Virus record (IMG/VR): IMGVR_UViG_3300032298_001311
Coordinates: 1 to 64,000 of that record
Strand: one strand, 5' to 3'
Length of the DNA: 64,000 nucleotides
DNA from: a virus
In this document: one piece after another, positions 55,781-63,856 of the stretch
Numbering within the stretch: position 1 is the stretch's first letter
Layout: the number at the start of each line of letters is the position of its first letter
The notes under the pieces: generated by a model
Told to the model about the DNA's origin: nothing
What the model saw: the letters and a program-made list of their open reading frames with translations, nothing else
Databases searched by the model: none
Position numbers and translations under genes: made by a program

Positions 55781-55805
55781 AGCCGCCCGTATTACACGAG
55801 CGGCT
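55781..55805 (-). terminator. Rho-independent terminator after pmoC
   Basis: Minus-strand stem of 10 bp, AGCCGCTCGT/ACGGGCGGCT with one G-U pair and loop GTAAT, followed by TTTCTTCTT. It lies 27 nt after the pmoC stop and insulates pmoC from the tRNA-Ser promoter. Confidence 0.8.
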
Positions 55806-55831
55806 CTTGGGAGGATTTAATCTCTACTGAA

Positions 55832-56599
55832 TTAATCAGCGAGGAGGGCGACGCCGTCCTTACCAACTAGAGCATGTACTCTTCCGAGGATCTGTAGAAC
55901 AACACCAAATACACCTAGTGCCATCCAACCAAAGAACACAAAGCCCCAATGTAGAGGTGCTACGAAGAGCTCTTCCATAAACCAGAATGTATGACCCCAC
56001 TCATTGAGACCAACATTTGGAATAATCATGAACGGACCAATAGCAACGATCAAGAATGCTAGTGAATAGCCCTGAGCGAAGTATGGGATACGTGTTCTTG
56101 CGTAGAAGAACGCACCAACAGCAATAACGCTGTAGATTGGGTAGCTCATGTAGAACTCAATGATGTGACTTGGAGTGAAGTCAGTATCACGAATAACTGT
56201 CATGTGCCAAGTTCCGTCCTGCTCTGTAAAGAACGAAGCACCCCAGTAAATAGCAACACCGTAAACTACGAGCCACTGTACAAGGGTTACAAGGCGACGC
56301 ATTTCTTCACGAGGAGTTACGTTAGCTAGATCGCGATCGCGAGTCTTCCAAAGATAACCAGCAAGTCCTAGTCCAGAAACTAGTTCTAGTGGAATCTCTG
56401 TCCAAAGGATTGACATCCAATATGTCTGGAACTCTGGAGCAAATGAATCTAGTCCAGCTCTCCATCCGAAGACCTGCTCATAGATACGTACAATTAGATA
56501 GAAAACATTTAAACATGCTAGTCCGATCCACATACCACGTAGATCAACAACCTGTGCGTCTGTGTCCGCAAGTGCGGTAGTCTTAGTAAGTGTTGCCAT
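55832..56599 (-). CDS. pmoC: Particulate methane monooxygenase subunit C
   Basis: A complete 255-residue PmoC, an integral inner-membrane subunit of the copper methane monooxygenase. It has the usual hydrophobic helices and length. The two metal sites are intact: Asp128, His132 and His145 (TEQDGTWH ... FTPSH) match CuC, and Asn199, His203 and His217 (LNEWGHTFWF ... APLHWGF) match CuD. Sequence such as VDLRGMWIGLACLNVFYLIV is of the alphaproteobacterial methanotroph type; AmoC of ammonia oxidisers is less likely. No pmoA or pmoB is beside it. It has AGGAG, a late promoter, a long leader and a terminator. Base composition is richer in GC than flanking genes. Expected to swap into or boost the host enzyme during infection. 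Confidence 0.96.
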   Translation of the reverse strand: MATLTKTTALADTDAQVVDLRGMWIGLACLNVFYLIVRIYEQVFGWRAGLDSFAPEFQTYWMSILWTEIPLELVSGLGLAGYLWKTRDRDLANVTPREEMRRLVTLVQWLVVYGVAIYWGASFFTEQDGTWHMTVIRDTDFTPSHIIEFYMSYPIYSVIAVGAFFYARTRIPYFAQGYSLAFLIVAIGPFMIIPNVGLNEWGHTFWFMEELFVAPLHWGFVFFGWMALGVFGVVLQILGRVHALVGKDGVALLAD

Positions 56600-56632
56600 T
56601 TCTTATCTCCTATAAAGTTAGGCATTTTTATT

Positions 56633-56682
56633 GAGCATCACTGAAATCTTACGGTTCACCACCTCCCGATGTAGTGATGCTC
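56633..56682 (-). promoter_or_regulatory. Hairpin in the pmoC leader RNA
   Basis: GAGCATCACT (56633-56642) and AGTGATGCTC (56673-56682) form a perfect 10-bp stem around a 30-nt loop holding GGGAGG. A second GGGGAGG lies at 56721-56727. A possible 13-codon upstream frame (56618-56659, GTG start) ends 18 nt before the pmoC ATG, but its ribosome-binding site is too close. The 56600-56810 stretch is otherwise empty. It may control translation or mRNA stability. Confidence 0.5.
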
Positions 56683-56754
56683 CGTTTACACACGTTATAT
56701 GAGTTGTTTTACTTGCACACCTCCCCGGTTAAAGTATCACTTTACTCTGACAAG

Positions 56755-56762
56755 TATTTATA
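56755..56762 (-). promoter_or_regulatory. T4-like late promoter motif for pmoC
   Basis: Minus strand TATAAATA, an exact match to the T4 late consensus, about 155 nt upstream of the pmoC start. A TTGACA at 56809-56814 lacks a well-placed -10. Confidence 0.6.
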
Positions 56763-56810
56763 ATCTTGTCTTATAACTGTATATATTTTTAGTATAAATG
56801 AAAGTATTTG

Positions 56811-56963
56811 TCAAGGAAGAAATTGGTTTTTTAATTGTCCAAAGAGCCAGAAAGGCAAGCTCACAACCGTGGTAATAATAAAAATAACAGACATAACAGC
56901 TAGATAGCCGGCGAAAATAGCAAATCTTGGAATTTGTAAAAGAGATCCGGTTAATGTTCTCAT
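56811..56963 (-). CDS. Small membrane protein upstream of pmoC, 50 aa
   Basis: I use ATG 56961-56963, which overlaps the stop of the oxygenase gene as ATGA; a longer frame starting at 57059 lies wholly inside that gene. The product is MRTLTGSLLQIPRFAIFAGY with one long hydrophobic region (LAVMSVIFIITTVVSLPFWL). It precedes pmoC in reading direction, but a promoter and terminator-free leader separate them. A link to PmoC assembly is speculative. Confidence 0.45.
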   Translation of the reverse strand: MRTLTGSLLQIPRFAIFAGYLAVMSVIFIITTVVSLPFWLFGQLKNQFLP

Positions 56964-57529
56964 GTGTTTATCTCTATGTCTACAGCAACAATAAATCTGT
57001 TCTGTTTGCTCTGTACGATTCCCGGTCGATGCCAATGCTGACTTGGATATATATGCCAAGTTTTTCTATGTGGCCTTACGAAAAACCGCTCAGGATTATT
57101 TACCCCATTAGGAGCAAACTCTGTACCGGCATGATCTAGATCAAGAACATCATCTGGAATATGAACATAATAAACGCCGCTTATTTTCCTTTTACTAGTA
57201 TCTGGAAGATGATTATGCCATAAATTATCGCGATCCTCTGCTCCGTCTAAATTTGTCATAAAAGACCATGCATTCATGTTAGATACGCGAACTTCACTGC
57301 CAAGATAAAGGAACACTGAAGTAAGAAAGCTCATCCTGTATTTGAGCCAAATAGGTTCAGGACGAGCAAAAATATTTTCTTTAGTTTGAAATTTTGGGCT
57401 GTTTATGAAATAGTTTCCGGACTCGATAATTCCTTTTACTATTTCACAAACATTTTGATCATCTTGATCAGAAATTAAACTGCTATAATCAAAAGTTTTA
57501 CAAATAGCATTTTGATCTATAACAGTCAT
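56960..57529 (-). CDS. 2-oxoglutarate/Fe(II) oxygenase-like protein, 189 aa
   Basis: A second cupin-type oxygenase. RDNLWHNHLPDTSKRKISGV (Fe-binding HxH-like), YYVHIPDDVLDLDHAGTEFA and WHIYPSQHWHRPGIVQSKQN (distal His and Arg) are typical of the small 2OG oxygenases of large phages. It lies directly after tRNA-Gly and is coupled to the small membrane protein before pmoC. The substrate is unknown. Confidence 0.65.
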   Translation of the reverse strand: MTVIDQNAICKTFDYSSLISDQDDQNVCEIVKGIIESGNYFINSPKFQTKENIFARPEPIWLKYRMSFLTSVFLYLGSEVRVSNMNAWSFMTNLDGAEDRDNLWHNHLPDTSKRKISGVYYVHIPDDVLDLDHAGTEFAPNGVNNPERFFVRPHRKTWHIYPSQHWHRPGIVQSKQNRFIVAVDIEINT

Positions 57530-57539
57530 TTAAATCCTT

Positions 57540-57614
57540 TGGAGCGGGTGACTGGATTCGAACCAGCGACGAACAGCTTGGAAGGCTGACACTCTACCCC
57601 TGAGTTACACCCGC
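57540..57614 (-). tRNA. tRNA-Gly (UCC)
   Basis: Acceptor GCGGGTG/CACCCGC, anticodon arm TCAGC-CTTCCAA-GCTGT, T-loop TTCGAAT, discriminator T, encoded CCA. Confidence 0.92.
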
Positions 57615-57635
57615 ATAATATAGAACTATTTATTA

Positions 57636-59747
57636 TTACCAATTTCCTTCATTACAATAATGATATTTGAAAGAAAAATCAATAGTTTTATTGAAGATCT
57701 TTTCTTCATTCATTAAGAATGCAAATTCTTGTTCTGTTCTACCATTTTCTAAATCATATTTTGGTTTTGCAAGTTTTCTTGCTCTTATAGCAGTATTACT
57801 TTTAATTCTTGTGTAATCTTGTGCATAGAATGGTCCTCTACGATGATCTCTTCTATTGTCAAAAGGATTTTCGATTTGATTTAATGTTACATCAAAATCT
57901 GCAAACCATTTACCATTATCGTCGATTATAAATTTATAAATTGCATTAAGCATACCTGGATCATATTGATTACCAAACTCTTTTAGATCAATATCTGGAT
58001 TATATTTGATTTCAATTTCAAAGGCCCCTCTCGTTTTCCAAAGGATTCTTAATAGCGGCCATACTTCATTCATTAATGAATCAGCAAATGAATTTATATT
58101 TGGTTTAATGATATTATAATCAAAATTTTCAAATTCTATTTCATTAATAATACTAGGATTGTTAAATTTTATTTTATAATGAGATCTTGCTAATTCTGTT
58201 CTAGGGGGGTATGAAATTGGTTTTTCTGTACAGTCTTTCATTATATCTAAAAATATATGTGCTGTTTTTAAACGGACCATAACATGAGTTCCGCCCATAG
58301 AAAAATCTTTTGTAATCCAATGTCCTTGATAAAAGTGATCGGAAATATTGAATCTATTTAAATTTTGTCCAACTATGGCTTCGGAACTCAACCCAAATCC
58401 ACCCCCTATTCCAATATTATTCATATTAAGATTTCTTAATCTCCACAGTAATGTTAAAGTATCCGCAAAGTCTTGATATTTTTCTGTAGGAAATCCTACA
58501 ATCCAATTAGTTGCATTAAATATACCAACTTCTTTACCGTCTTTGAAATTTTGTTCTATTTCTGAAATTTTAACTTTTTTATCCATATCGTCTAAAACTT
58601 TTTGACTGCCAGATTCAACACCATAATTTAACATAATGCATCCGCCAGCTTTAAGATCTTTAAAATAATCTAAATCCATTCGTCCGTCACAACGGGCATA
58701 TCCAGTCCAATTTATGTTCAATCCTTTAGTCTGAACAGCTTTACAAAAAGCTCTCAATTCATTAATATTACCATTCACTAAACTATCTATAAACCAGATA
58801 ACATCAGTTCCTTTGTTATAATATAACCATTCGATTTCAGTAATTAAATCTACAGAACTTCGTTGTCTATATTTCCAAAAGTGTGTCTCTTCACAAAATG
58901 TACATTTTGCAATACATCCTCTACTGATTTCTGTATTAACACCGTTAGGAATACTGTAATCACTAAAATTAATACTTTCATAATCGGGCATGGGAAACCC
59001 ATTAAGATTTAATCTTTGATCTTCTGGCTGTGTTATATATTGTGTGGTATCATGCACGATACCATTTTCAATTTCATCTAATATTTGTAATAAAGCATAT
59101 TCACCCTCGCCGTTCACAACATAGTCATAATACGGATGTCGTTCAAACCAAGATTTTTGTACATTACTACCACCAACTAATATTTTAATGTTTGGAAGTT
59201 TTTTCTTTAATTCTCGACACATCCATTTTGTAGGTTCTTCATTTACATCATAAACTGTGAACCCTACTGCTTGAGGATTGAATTCTATAATTTTATCAAT
59301 TGCTTCTTGTAAAATATTATCTAGATAAGGATGAACATCTTCTAAATATCTTCCTTCTCTCCATTTCCAATGTACACTCGGGTCCCATAAACTTGTATTA
59401 TGATTGTACAAATACCCTGACTCTTTTTGAAACTGATTATAGGCCTTAACATTTAAATCTAATATATGAGTTTCATATCCTGCTGTTTTTGCAACACCAC
59501 TTAGTCTTGCTAAATTAAAAGGGGGGAATTGTGCAGCCCATTGAGGACATAAAACTAATGCTAATTTTGTATTTCTTTTTTTATAATTTATATAAACCGG
59601 AGTAACATTTTTTTGGTCAACTTTTTTAGCATAGGGAGCAATAGCAGCTAACATACTCATGTGTCGGTCATTAGCTGTATTTTCCGAAGGTTTTTCTTTT
59701 AATTCTACATTTCTTTTAGCTAAACTACTTAAATTGAAATCTACCAA
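57636..59747 (-). CDS. B12-binding-domain radical SAM protein, 703 aa
   Basis: After a 50-residue extension comes a cobalamin-binding Rossmann domain (LALVLCPQWAAQFPPFNLAR, then VGFTVYDVNEEP and ILVGGSNVQ). Next is a radical SAM core with TEISRGCIAKCTFCEETHFW (CxxxCxxC) and WTGYARCDGRMDLDYFKDLK. The last 200 residues are an unassigned domain, ending HYCNEGNW. Members of this class do methylations or other radical chemistry on hopanoids, peptides or cofactors. The DxHxxG B12 motif is not evident. Frequent in large aquatic phages; the substrate is unknown. Confidence 0.85.
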   Translation of the reverse strand: MVDFNLSSLAKRNVELKEKPSENTANDRHMSMLAAIAPYAKKVDQKNVTPVYINYKKRNTKLALVLCPQWAAQFPPFNLARLSGVAKTAGYETHILDLNVKAYNQFQKESGYLYNHNTSLWDPSVHWKWREGRYLEDVHPYLDNILQEAIDKIIEFNPQAVGFTVYDVNEEPTKWMCRELKKKLPNIKILVGGSNVQKSWFERHPYYDYVVNGEGEYALLQILDEIENGIVHDTTQYITQPEDQRLNLNGFPMPDYESINFSDYSIPNGVNTEISRGCIAKCTFCEETHFWKYRQRSSVDLITEIEWLYYNKGTDVIWFIDSLVNGNINELRAFCKAVQTKGLNINWTGYARCDGRMDLDYFKDLKAGGCIMLNYGVESGSQKVLDDMDKKVKISEIEQNFKDGKEVGIFNATNWIVGFPTEKYQDFADTLTLLWRLRNLNMNNIGIGGGFGLSSEAIVGQNLNRFNISDHFYQGHWITKDFSMGGTHVMVRLKTAHIFLDIMKDCTEKPISYPPRTELARSHYKIKFNNPSIINEIEFENFDYNIIKPNINSFADSLMNEVWPLLRILWKTRGAFEIEIKYNPDIDLKEFGNQYDPGMLNAIYKFIIDDNGKWFADFDVTLNQIENPFDNRRDHRRGPFYAQDYTRIKSNTAIRARKLAKPKYDLENGRTEQEFAFLMNEEKIFNKTIDFSFKYHYCNEGNW

Positions 59748-59759
59748 AATTTTTCTCCG

Positions 59760-60233
59760 TTAATCCCATAGATTCATATAATATTTTCCAAAAAGATCTA
59801 ACCCTTCTTGTATTCTCCCATAATACGCTGTATATGCCTTGCTGTCAAAATGTCTTGCACCATTCTTCTTGGAATGAAATTGATCATCACGTTCTCGATT
59901 CACAACTTGTTCAAATGACCAAACCATTTTATCCATTATTTCGCACCATTGCTTATGGCCTAAATCCCATGCTTTGTTGTCGTCATTCTTATACCAGTCA
60001 AAAGTATATTGTGTACTGCTATTAGAAGTCTCCATAAAAGGTTTTAAGTCTCCAGGAGACCCGTGTTTCTCATCACGAAGTTGTTTAAGCATTGGCAGAA
60101 TAATATCTGCTAATGTCTCGGCCATATTCCAAGTATCCCAAGGATCGATTCTTACACGAACCTTTTGTTCAGCATTGGGATTATTCTTATAAACCCAATT
60201 ACTTGGATAGCGTCCGATAAAGATTTTCATCAA
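59760..60233 (-). CDS. Hypothetical phage protein, 157 aa
   Basis: No family recognised. Helical, starting MMKIFIGRYPSNWVYKNNPN, with charged segments (TLADIILPMLKQLRDEKHGS) and a Trp/Tyr-rich C-terminus (GLDLFGKYYMNLWD). The start overlaps the stop of 60230-60640 by 4 nt. It reads like a conserved phage protein that may be involved in head or tail assembly or DNA metabolism; no evidence decides. Confidence 0.6.
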   Translation of the reverse strand: MMKIFIGRYPSNWVYKNNPNAEQKVRVRIDPWDTWNMAETLADIILPMLKQLRDEKHGSPGDLKPFMETSNSSTQYTFDWYKNDDNKAWDLGHKQWCEIMDKMVWSFEQVVNRERDDQFHSKKNGARHFDSKAYTAYYGRIQEGLDLFGKYYMNLWD

Positions 60234-60640
60234 TCTCTTTCGTATTCTTCAACACCGTCATCGTCTTCTGAAAGTTCTTCAACTTCTAATTGACCATTGA
60301 ACCAGACTTCACTTTCATCTTCGTGCCATCCTAATGCTTCGAGACCTTCGTACCAATCTTCTTCCCAAGCAGTTTCAATAGCATCTCGCTCGTCTTGATC
60401 AATTTCGTCGTCGTAATTAAAATCAATCCAGCAACCGTCGTCAAACGAATGATCTACAACATCGTAATCATAGATCATAAGTTCGTCTTTTGCTTTTAAT
60501 TCTTCAACATCTACAGGATCCTCTGTAATAAAATATCCCCAACGATAACCTTGTTCAATATAGAAAGACTTACCGTCTTTCTCGTAAAAGTTTTTCTCGA
60601 TGACTGATTTTTTATCAACAGTACTGATCTTGTATTTCAT
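60230..60640 (-). CDS. Highly acidic hypothetical protein, 136 aa
   Basis: Extremely Asp/Glu-rich, for example CWIDFNYDDEIDQDERDAIE and LEVEELSEDDDGVEEYERD. The N-terminal third is less charged. The composition would suit a DNA mimic or a chaperone-like binder, as seen in several anti-defence proteins, but no family is recognisable. It sits between the amidinotransferase-fold gene and 59760-60233, with a 1-nt gap to the former. Confidence 0.55.
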   Translation of the reverse strand: MKYKISTVDKKSVIEKNFYEKDGKSFYIEQGYRWGYFITEDPVDVEELKAKDELMIYDYDVVDHSFDDGCWIDFNYDDEIDQDERDAIETAWEEDWYEGLEALGWHEDESEVWFNGQLEVEELSEDDDGVEEYERD

Positions 60641-60641
60641 G

Positions 60642-61457
60642 TTAGTCGTCCTTCTTTCCGATCTTCATAACCAAACATTTACATGCACCACCGGATTTCA
60701 TAAACTCACTCATATCAAACATCTGAACTTTATATCCGAGATTTGTAAGTTTATCAGCAACAGAATTGCATTCTGGCATAAACACATAATTCTTAATAAC
60801 AACAGCATTACAAGCAAATGTTAATGCTTCCTCTTCTGTTACTTCTATTGAATAACGCTTAGTAGAAAATTTTCGAATCTTTTCTTGTGACTCTTCGTCA
60901 AATGCTTCTGGATACCAAAGTACCCCGTTTTCCTTTAGGGGAGCAAAGCAAGTATCAAGATGATAAAAACGATCATCAACAAGATGTAACTTACGTAGAT
61001 TTACAATTTCATCGAAAGGGAATTTATCGTGAAGTTTCCTAGCACTTCTAAATCCATGTCCTATCCAATGTGATTCCATATCCCCTTTTAAGAGATCCCC
61101 TTCACCTTCAAAATGATCGTTTGGATAATAGACAGCATATCCATGATCCTTAAACCAATTCATAAAATGTATCTCTTCACCTTTACGTTGGTCGTTTCTA
61201 AAGTTAGACATATAAACCATATTATGTCGTCTCTTATAAAACCCAGCATTCGCAGTAAAAACCATATCTGGCAATCCTGGTTGCGGATCAATTAGATAGA
61301 CATCAGCAACTTCACGTACAGCACTATAAAGTCTCTTCCATTGTCTTTCTGCTAAGTCTTTATCAACTTTATGTAGGTTTTCAGTCATCCAAGGATTGAT
61401 GTCATAGTCAACATCATAATACATTGGAGGGCACATTAAAAGTTTACTGGTGTTCAA
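60642..61457 (-). CDS. Amidinotransferase-fold hydrolase (arginine deiminase/DDAH-like)
   Basis: A 271-residue pentein-fold enzyme acting on arginine-type guanidines. Signatures: [58 protein letters not shown] (catalytic His) and [16 protein letters not shown] (nucleophile Cys near the C-terminus). Products could be citrulline or ornithine plus ammonia, or dimethylamine for DDAH. In infection it could release nitrogen from arginine. It overlaps clpP by 14 nt, so both are co-translated. The exact substrate is not determinable. Confidence 0.82.
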   Translation of the reverse strand: MNTSKLLMCPPMYYDVDYDINPWMTENLHKVDKDLAERQWKRLYSAVREVADVYLIDPQPGLPDMVFTANAGFYKRRHNMVYMSNFRNDQRKGEEIHFMNWFKDHGYAVYYPNDHFEGEGDLLKGDMESHWIGHGFRSARKLHDKFPFDEIVNLRKLHLVDDRFYHLDTCFAPLKENGVLWYPEAFDEESQEKIRKFSTKRYSIEVTEEEALTFACNAVVIKNYVFMPECNSVADKLTNLGYKVQMFDMSEFMKSGGACKCLVMKIGKKDD

Positions 61458-62055
61458 TTGCTTCTTCCCTTGATGTAATAACTCTATCTGCTAATCCATA
61501 AGCAACGGCTTCTACGGCACTCATGAAATAATCACGTTCCATATCAGCAGCAAGTTCTTCGTATAATTTACCTTGCGAATTATGCTTAACGTAGATTTCA
61601 GTGAGATACTTCTTCATCTTAAGAATCTCTTGTGCTTGGATCTGAATATCCGTAGCCTGACCTCTTGCTCCACCACTTGGTTGGTGAATCATATGTCTTG
61701 TATTAGGAAGAATAAGTCTTTTACCTGGAGCACCTGCTTGAGCAAGAAGTGACCCCATAGAACAAACTTGACCCATTGCGATTGTAACAACATCTGGATT
61801 AATGAATTGCATAGTATCATAAATTGCCATGCCTGCGGTAACAACACCACCGGGTGAGTTAATGTACATGTAAATGTCTTTACTTGCGTTTTGACTTTCA
61901 AGAAAGAGAAGCTGAGCACAAATAAGTCCGCTCATATGATCACCAACTTCTCCCTCGAGCATAATGATACGATCTTTAAGCAAGCGACTAAAGATATCAT
62001 AACTGCGTTCGCCGCCTGATTCCTTTTCAACAACAACTGGAACGAGATTAGCCAT
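61444..62055 (-). CDS. clpP: ClpP serine protease
   Basis: A full-length 203-residue ClpP, the barrel protease that works with ClpA or ClpX. The catalytic triad is present: Ser99 ([10 protein letters not shown]), His124 ([11 protein letters not shown]) and Asp175 (MERDYFMSA). The handle helix and substrate strand [20 protein letters not shown] are intact. A ClpA-like unfoldase with an IGF docking loop is encoded at 1760-4027, so the phage could build its own ClpAP. It could also mix with host subunits. The start overlaps the stop of 62055-62288 by one base. Confidence 0.95.
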   Translation of the reverse strand: MANLVPVVVEKESGGERSYDIFSRLLKDRIIMLEGEVGDHMSGLICAQLLFLESQNASKDIYMYINSPGGVVTAGMAIYDTMQFINPDVVTIAMGQVCSMGSLLAQAGAPGKRLILPNTRHMIHQPSGGARGQATDIQIQAQEILKMKKYLTEIYVKHNSQGKLYEELAADMERDYFMSAVEAVAYGLADRVITSREEAIEHQ

Positions 62056-62288
62056 TAGCGTCTTTTTACCTCCGTACGCTGAATTTCGTTAGGTCCTGAA
62101 CAAACAAATTCAAGACCACTTTGATTAGCAATATACAACTTATTACGGGGATTGTAAATCATTTCCATCCGAATTGAACGATTAAGACTTACAATAAGAT
62201 TAGATTTAGGAGAAAATCGAATCACTTCCGCTGTCTGTGACTTCCCGTTGTCTGAGCATGTTACTGTTACTGACTGTTCGTAACTCAT
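62055..62288 (-). CDS. Hypothetical protein, 77 aa
   Basis: A small beta-rich protein ([40 protein letters not shown]). It overlaps the end of 62206-63006 by 83 nt in another frame. AAAGGA lies 12 nt before the ATG, a rather long spacing. The one-base overlap with clpP supports it. Function unknown. Confidence 0.5.
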   Translation of the reverse strand: MSYEQSVTVTCSDNGKSQTAEVIRFSPKSNLIVSLNRSIRMEMIYNPRNKLYIANQSGLEFVCSGPNEIQRTEVKRR

Positions 62289-63006
62289 TTTGTGTTTGTG
62301 TCCTTTCGTGAACTCTATTTAATTTAGTCATTGGAATTGTGCTTTGTTCCATAACGTGATCTTTTATCTTACCTTCAAGGTTGATTTTATCACCGGGTTT
62401 ACGATCTGCCCATGTATCATGTCTTGTAAAGAACAAGAATAGATTACCTTCGCAAATACCTTGTACAACCCAACCTGGATAATTGTTGCTTTTATTATTA
62501 CGAATGATTTCAAAATTGTCTAGATATACTTTTCCACCAACACTTCCAACATGTTGACTTTGAATATTAGCAATACTTTGTTTGTAATAATCTTTACCTT
62601 TATTAATTTGGTAATAAAACGGAGAACTAGCAATAAAACCAAAGTCTTTTGCCTGTATGTATTCCCTATTAACAATTTCGTAAATTTTTGTATTATATGA
62701 ATCTTGATTAGCAAGTAGATTGAAAATCTCTTTCTTGGAATACTCTCGGATCACTTTTGCTTTGTCGAAATGTTCCTCTCTAACTTTTACAAGAGGAGGC
62801 TTCTGAGTACTATTATTATAATAGTCTACCATAAATTGGCTACGTAGAATTTCTTTATTAGCATATCTTGTGGAATGGATATCTTCACCATCGTTAATAA
62901 ATTCGTTAGTTTTAAAATAGCCATTATTATATTCAAAGATAGCAATAGCAGCCGCAAGAACCTCGAGAGTTTCAAACTCTTTAATTTCAATACCAGTGAC
63001 GGACAT
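62206..63006 (-). CDS. Hypothetical protein, 266 aa
   Basis: No family recognised. Starts MSVTGIEIKEFETLEVLAAA. Contains a Lys/Tyr-rich middle (KDYYKQSIANIQSQHVGSVG) and, near residues 185-225, VVQGICEGNLFLFFTRHDTW then GDKINLEGKIKDHV, reminiscent of an OB-fold. The last 28 residues overlap the next gene and are low-complexity. A nucleic-acid-binding role is possible. The long overlap might mean the true C-terminus is dispensable. Confidence 0.55.
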   Translation of the reverse strand: MSVTGIEIKEFETLEVLAAAIAIFEYNNGYFKTNEFINDGEDIHSTRYANKEILRSQFMVDYYNNSTQKPPLVKVREEHFDKAKVIREYSKKEIFNLLANQDSYNTKIYEIVNREYIQAKDFGFIASSPFYYQINKGKDYYKQSIANIQSQHVGSVGGKVYLDNFEIIRNNKSNNYPGWVVQGICEGNLFLFFTRHDTWADRKPGDKINLEGKIKDHVMEQSTIPMTKLNRVHERTQTQNELRTVSNSNMLRQREVTDSGSDSIFS

Positions 63007-63030
63007 TCAGATTTTCCTATGGTTGGATTT

Positions 63031-63849
63031 CTATTCTACTATAATAGTATATGATAATCCAAACTCTTTGTCAAGTTGCTTTAGACTTTCGTTCACTCGT
63101 TTTGTTTCTTTTTCGATTTGTCCATTGCGTTCAGCAACACGGGCTTCGCGTTGCTGTTGTTTCATTTGTTGTTGAACAAATTGATACGTTTTCTTCATTA
63201 GATTTTTAAGAACTGGATGAGTTGTATCAAATCCAAAGTCTTTAAAATATCCAAAAAGATTAGGACTAAGCAGTCGACCTGCTTGGTCTTTTGTCATAGC
63301 AGTTTGACTAAAGTTTTTTAGCAGACGAAGTGTGTGATCGTAGTCATTATTAGTTTTACGTAATAGCTCACGACTAAGATTGTACGCATAGGCTTCTATC
63401 TCGTCCGGATTACCAAGGTACTCTTGGGACCGTTGTATTGCCGGATCGTTATGTCTGCTTCGATATTGCCTACCGGTACGGAATTCACGAGATCGATACT
63501 GAGCTTGATGTATCATTTCATGTTCAAGAAAGTCAATGACTTTAGTTGCGAATTCTCGCCACCCTTCTTTATCCATAGTGACATTTGGATTGTCCTTTGG
63601 AAATATTACCATTATTTCAAATGGCTTTTCTTCTTGTTCATCTTCATCAGGATCGTAATAAGCATTAAGATTTAAATCATTGGAATCAATATTAGAACTC
63701 TTCTGTGTTGTTATTACAACATTTGGTCCAACGATCTTACGAAGATGAGATACAACCTGTTTTGGAGTAACTTCTTTATTAAAGAACTTTGTGAAACTTT
63801 GGTAGATGCGATCACCCTCAGTTTCACCGTGATAAGGAATTGGAATCAT
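63031..63849 (-). CDS. Putative HExxH zinc metallopeptidase
   Basis: A 272-residue protein. KVIDFLEHEMIHQAQYRSRE contains HEMIH, a zinc-peptidase HExxH, and NPDEIEAYAYNLSRELLR downstream offers Glu as third ligand, as in gluzincin-type families. The preceding strand PFEIMVIFPKDNPNVTMD suits an edge strand of that fold. The C-terminal 80 residues are coiled-coil (FVQQQMKQQQREARVAERNG). No signal peptide, so it acts in the cytoplasm or virion. The family is not identified. Confidence 0.55.
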   Translation of the reverse strand: MIPIPYHGETEGDRIYQSFTKFFNKEVTPKQVVSHLRKIVGPNVVITTQKSSNIDSNDLNLNAYYDPDEDEQEEKPFEIMVIFPKDNPNVTMDKEGWREFATKVIDFLEHEMIHQAQYRSREFRTGRQYRSRHNDPAIQRSQEYLGNPDEIEAYAYNLSRELLRKTNNDYDHTLRLLKNFSQTAMTKDQAGRLLSPNLFGYFKDFGFDTTHPVLKNLMKKTYQFVQQQMKQQQREARVAERNGQIEKETKRVNESLKQLDKEFGLSYTIIVE

Positions 63850-63856
63850 ATACTAT

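Noticed and set aside
55832-56599. AmoC of an ammonia oxidiser
   Set aside because: The sequence reads like alphaproteobacterial PmoC throughout, and the porin-like gene also points to that group; a formal tree was not possible here.
39420-57614. tRNA genes as prophage attachment sites
   Set aside because: No integrase, excisionase or duplicated tRNA fragment was found; the tRNAs are phage-type clusters with their own promoters.
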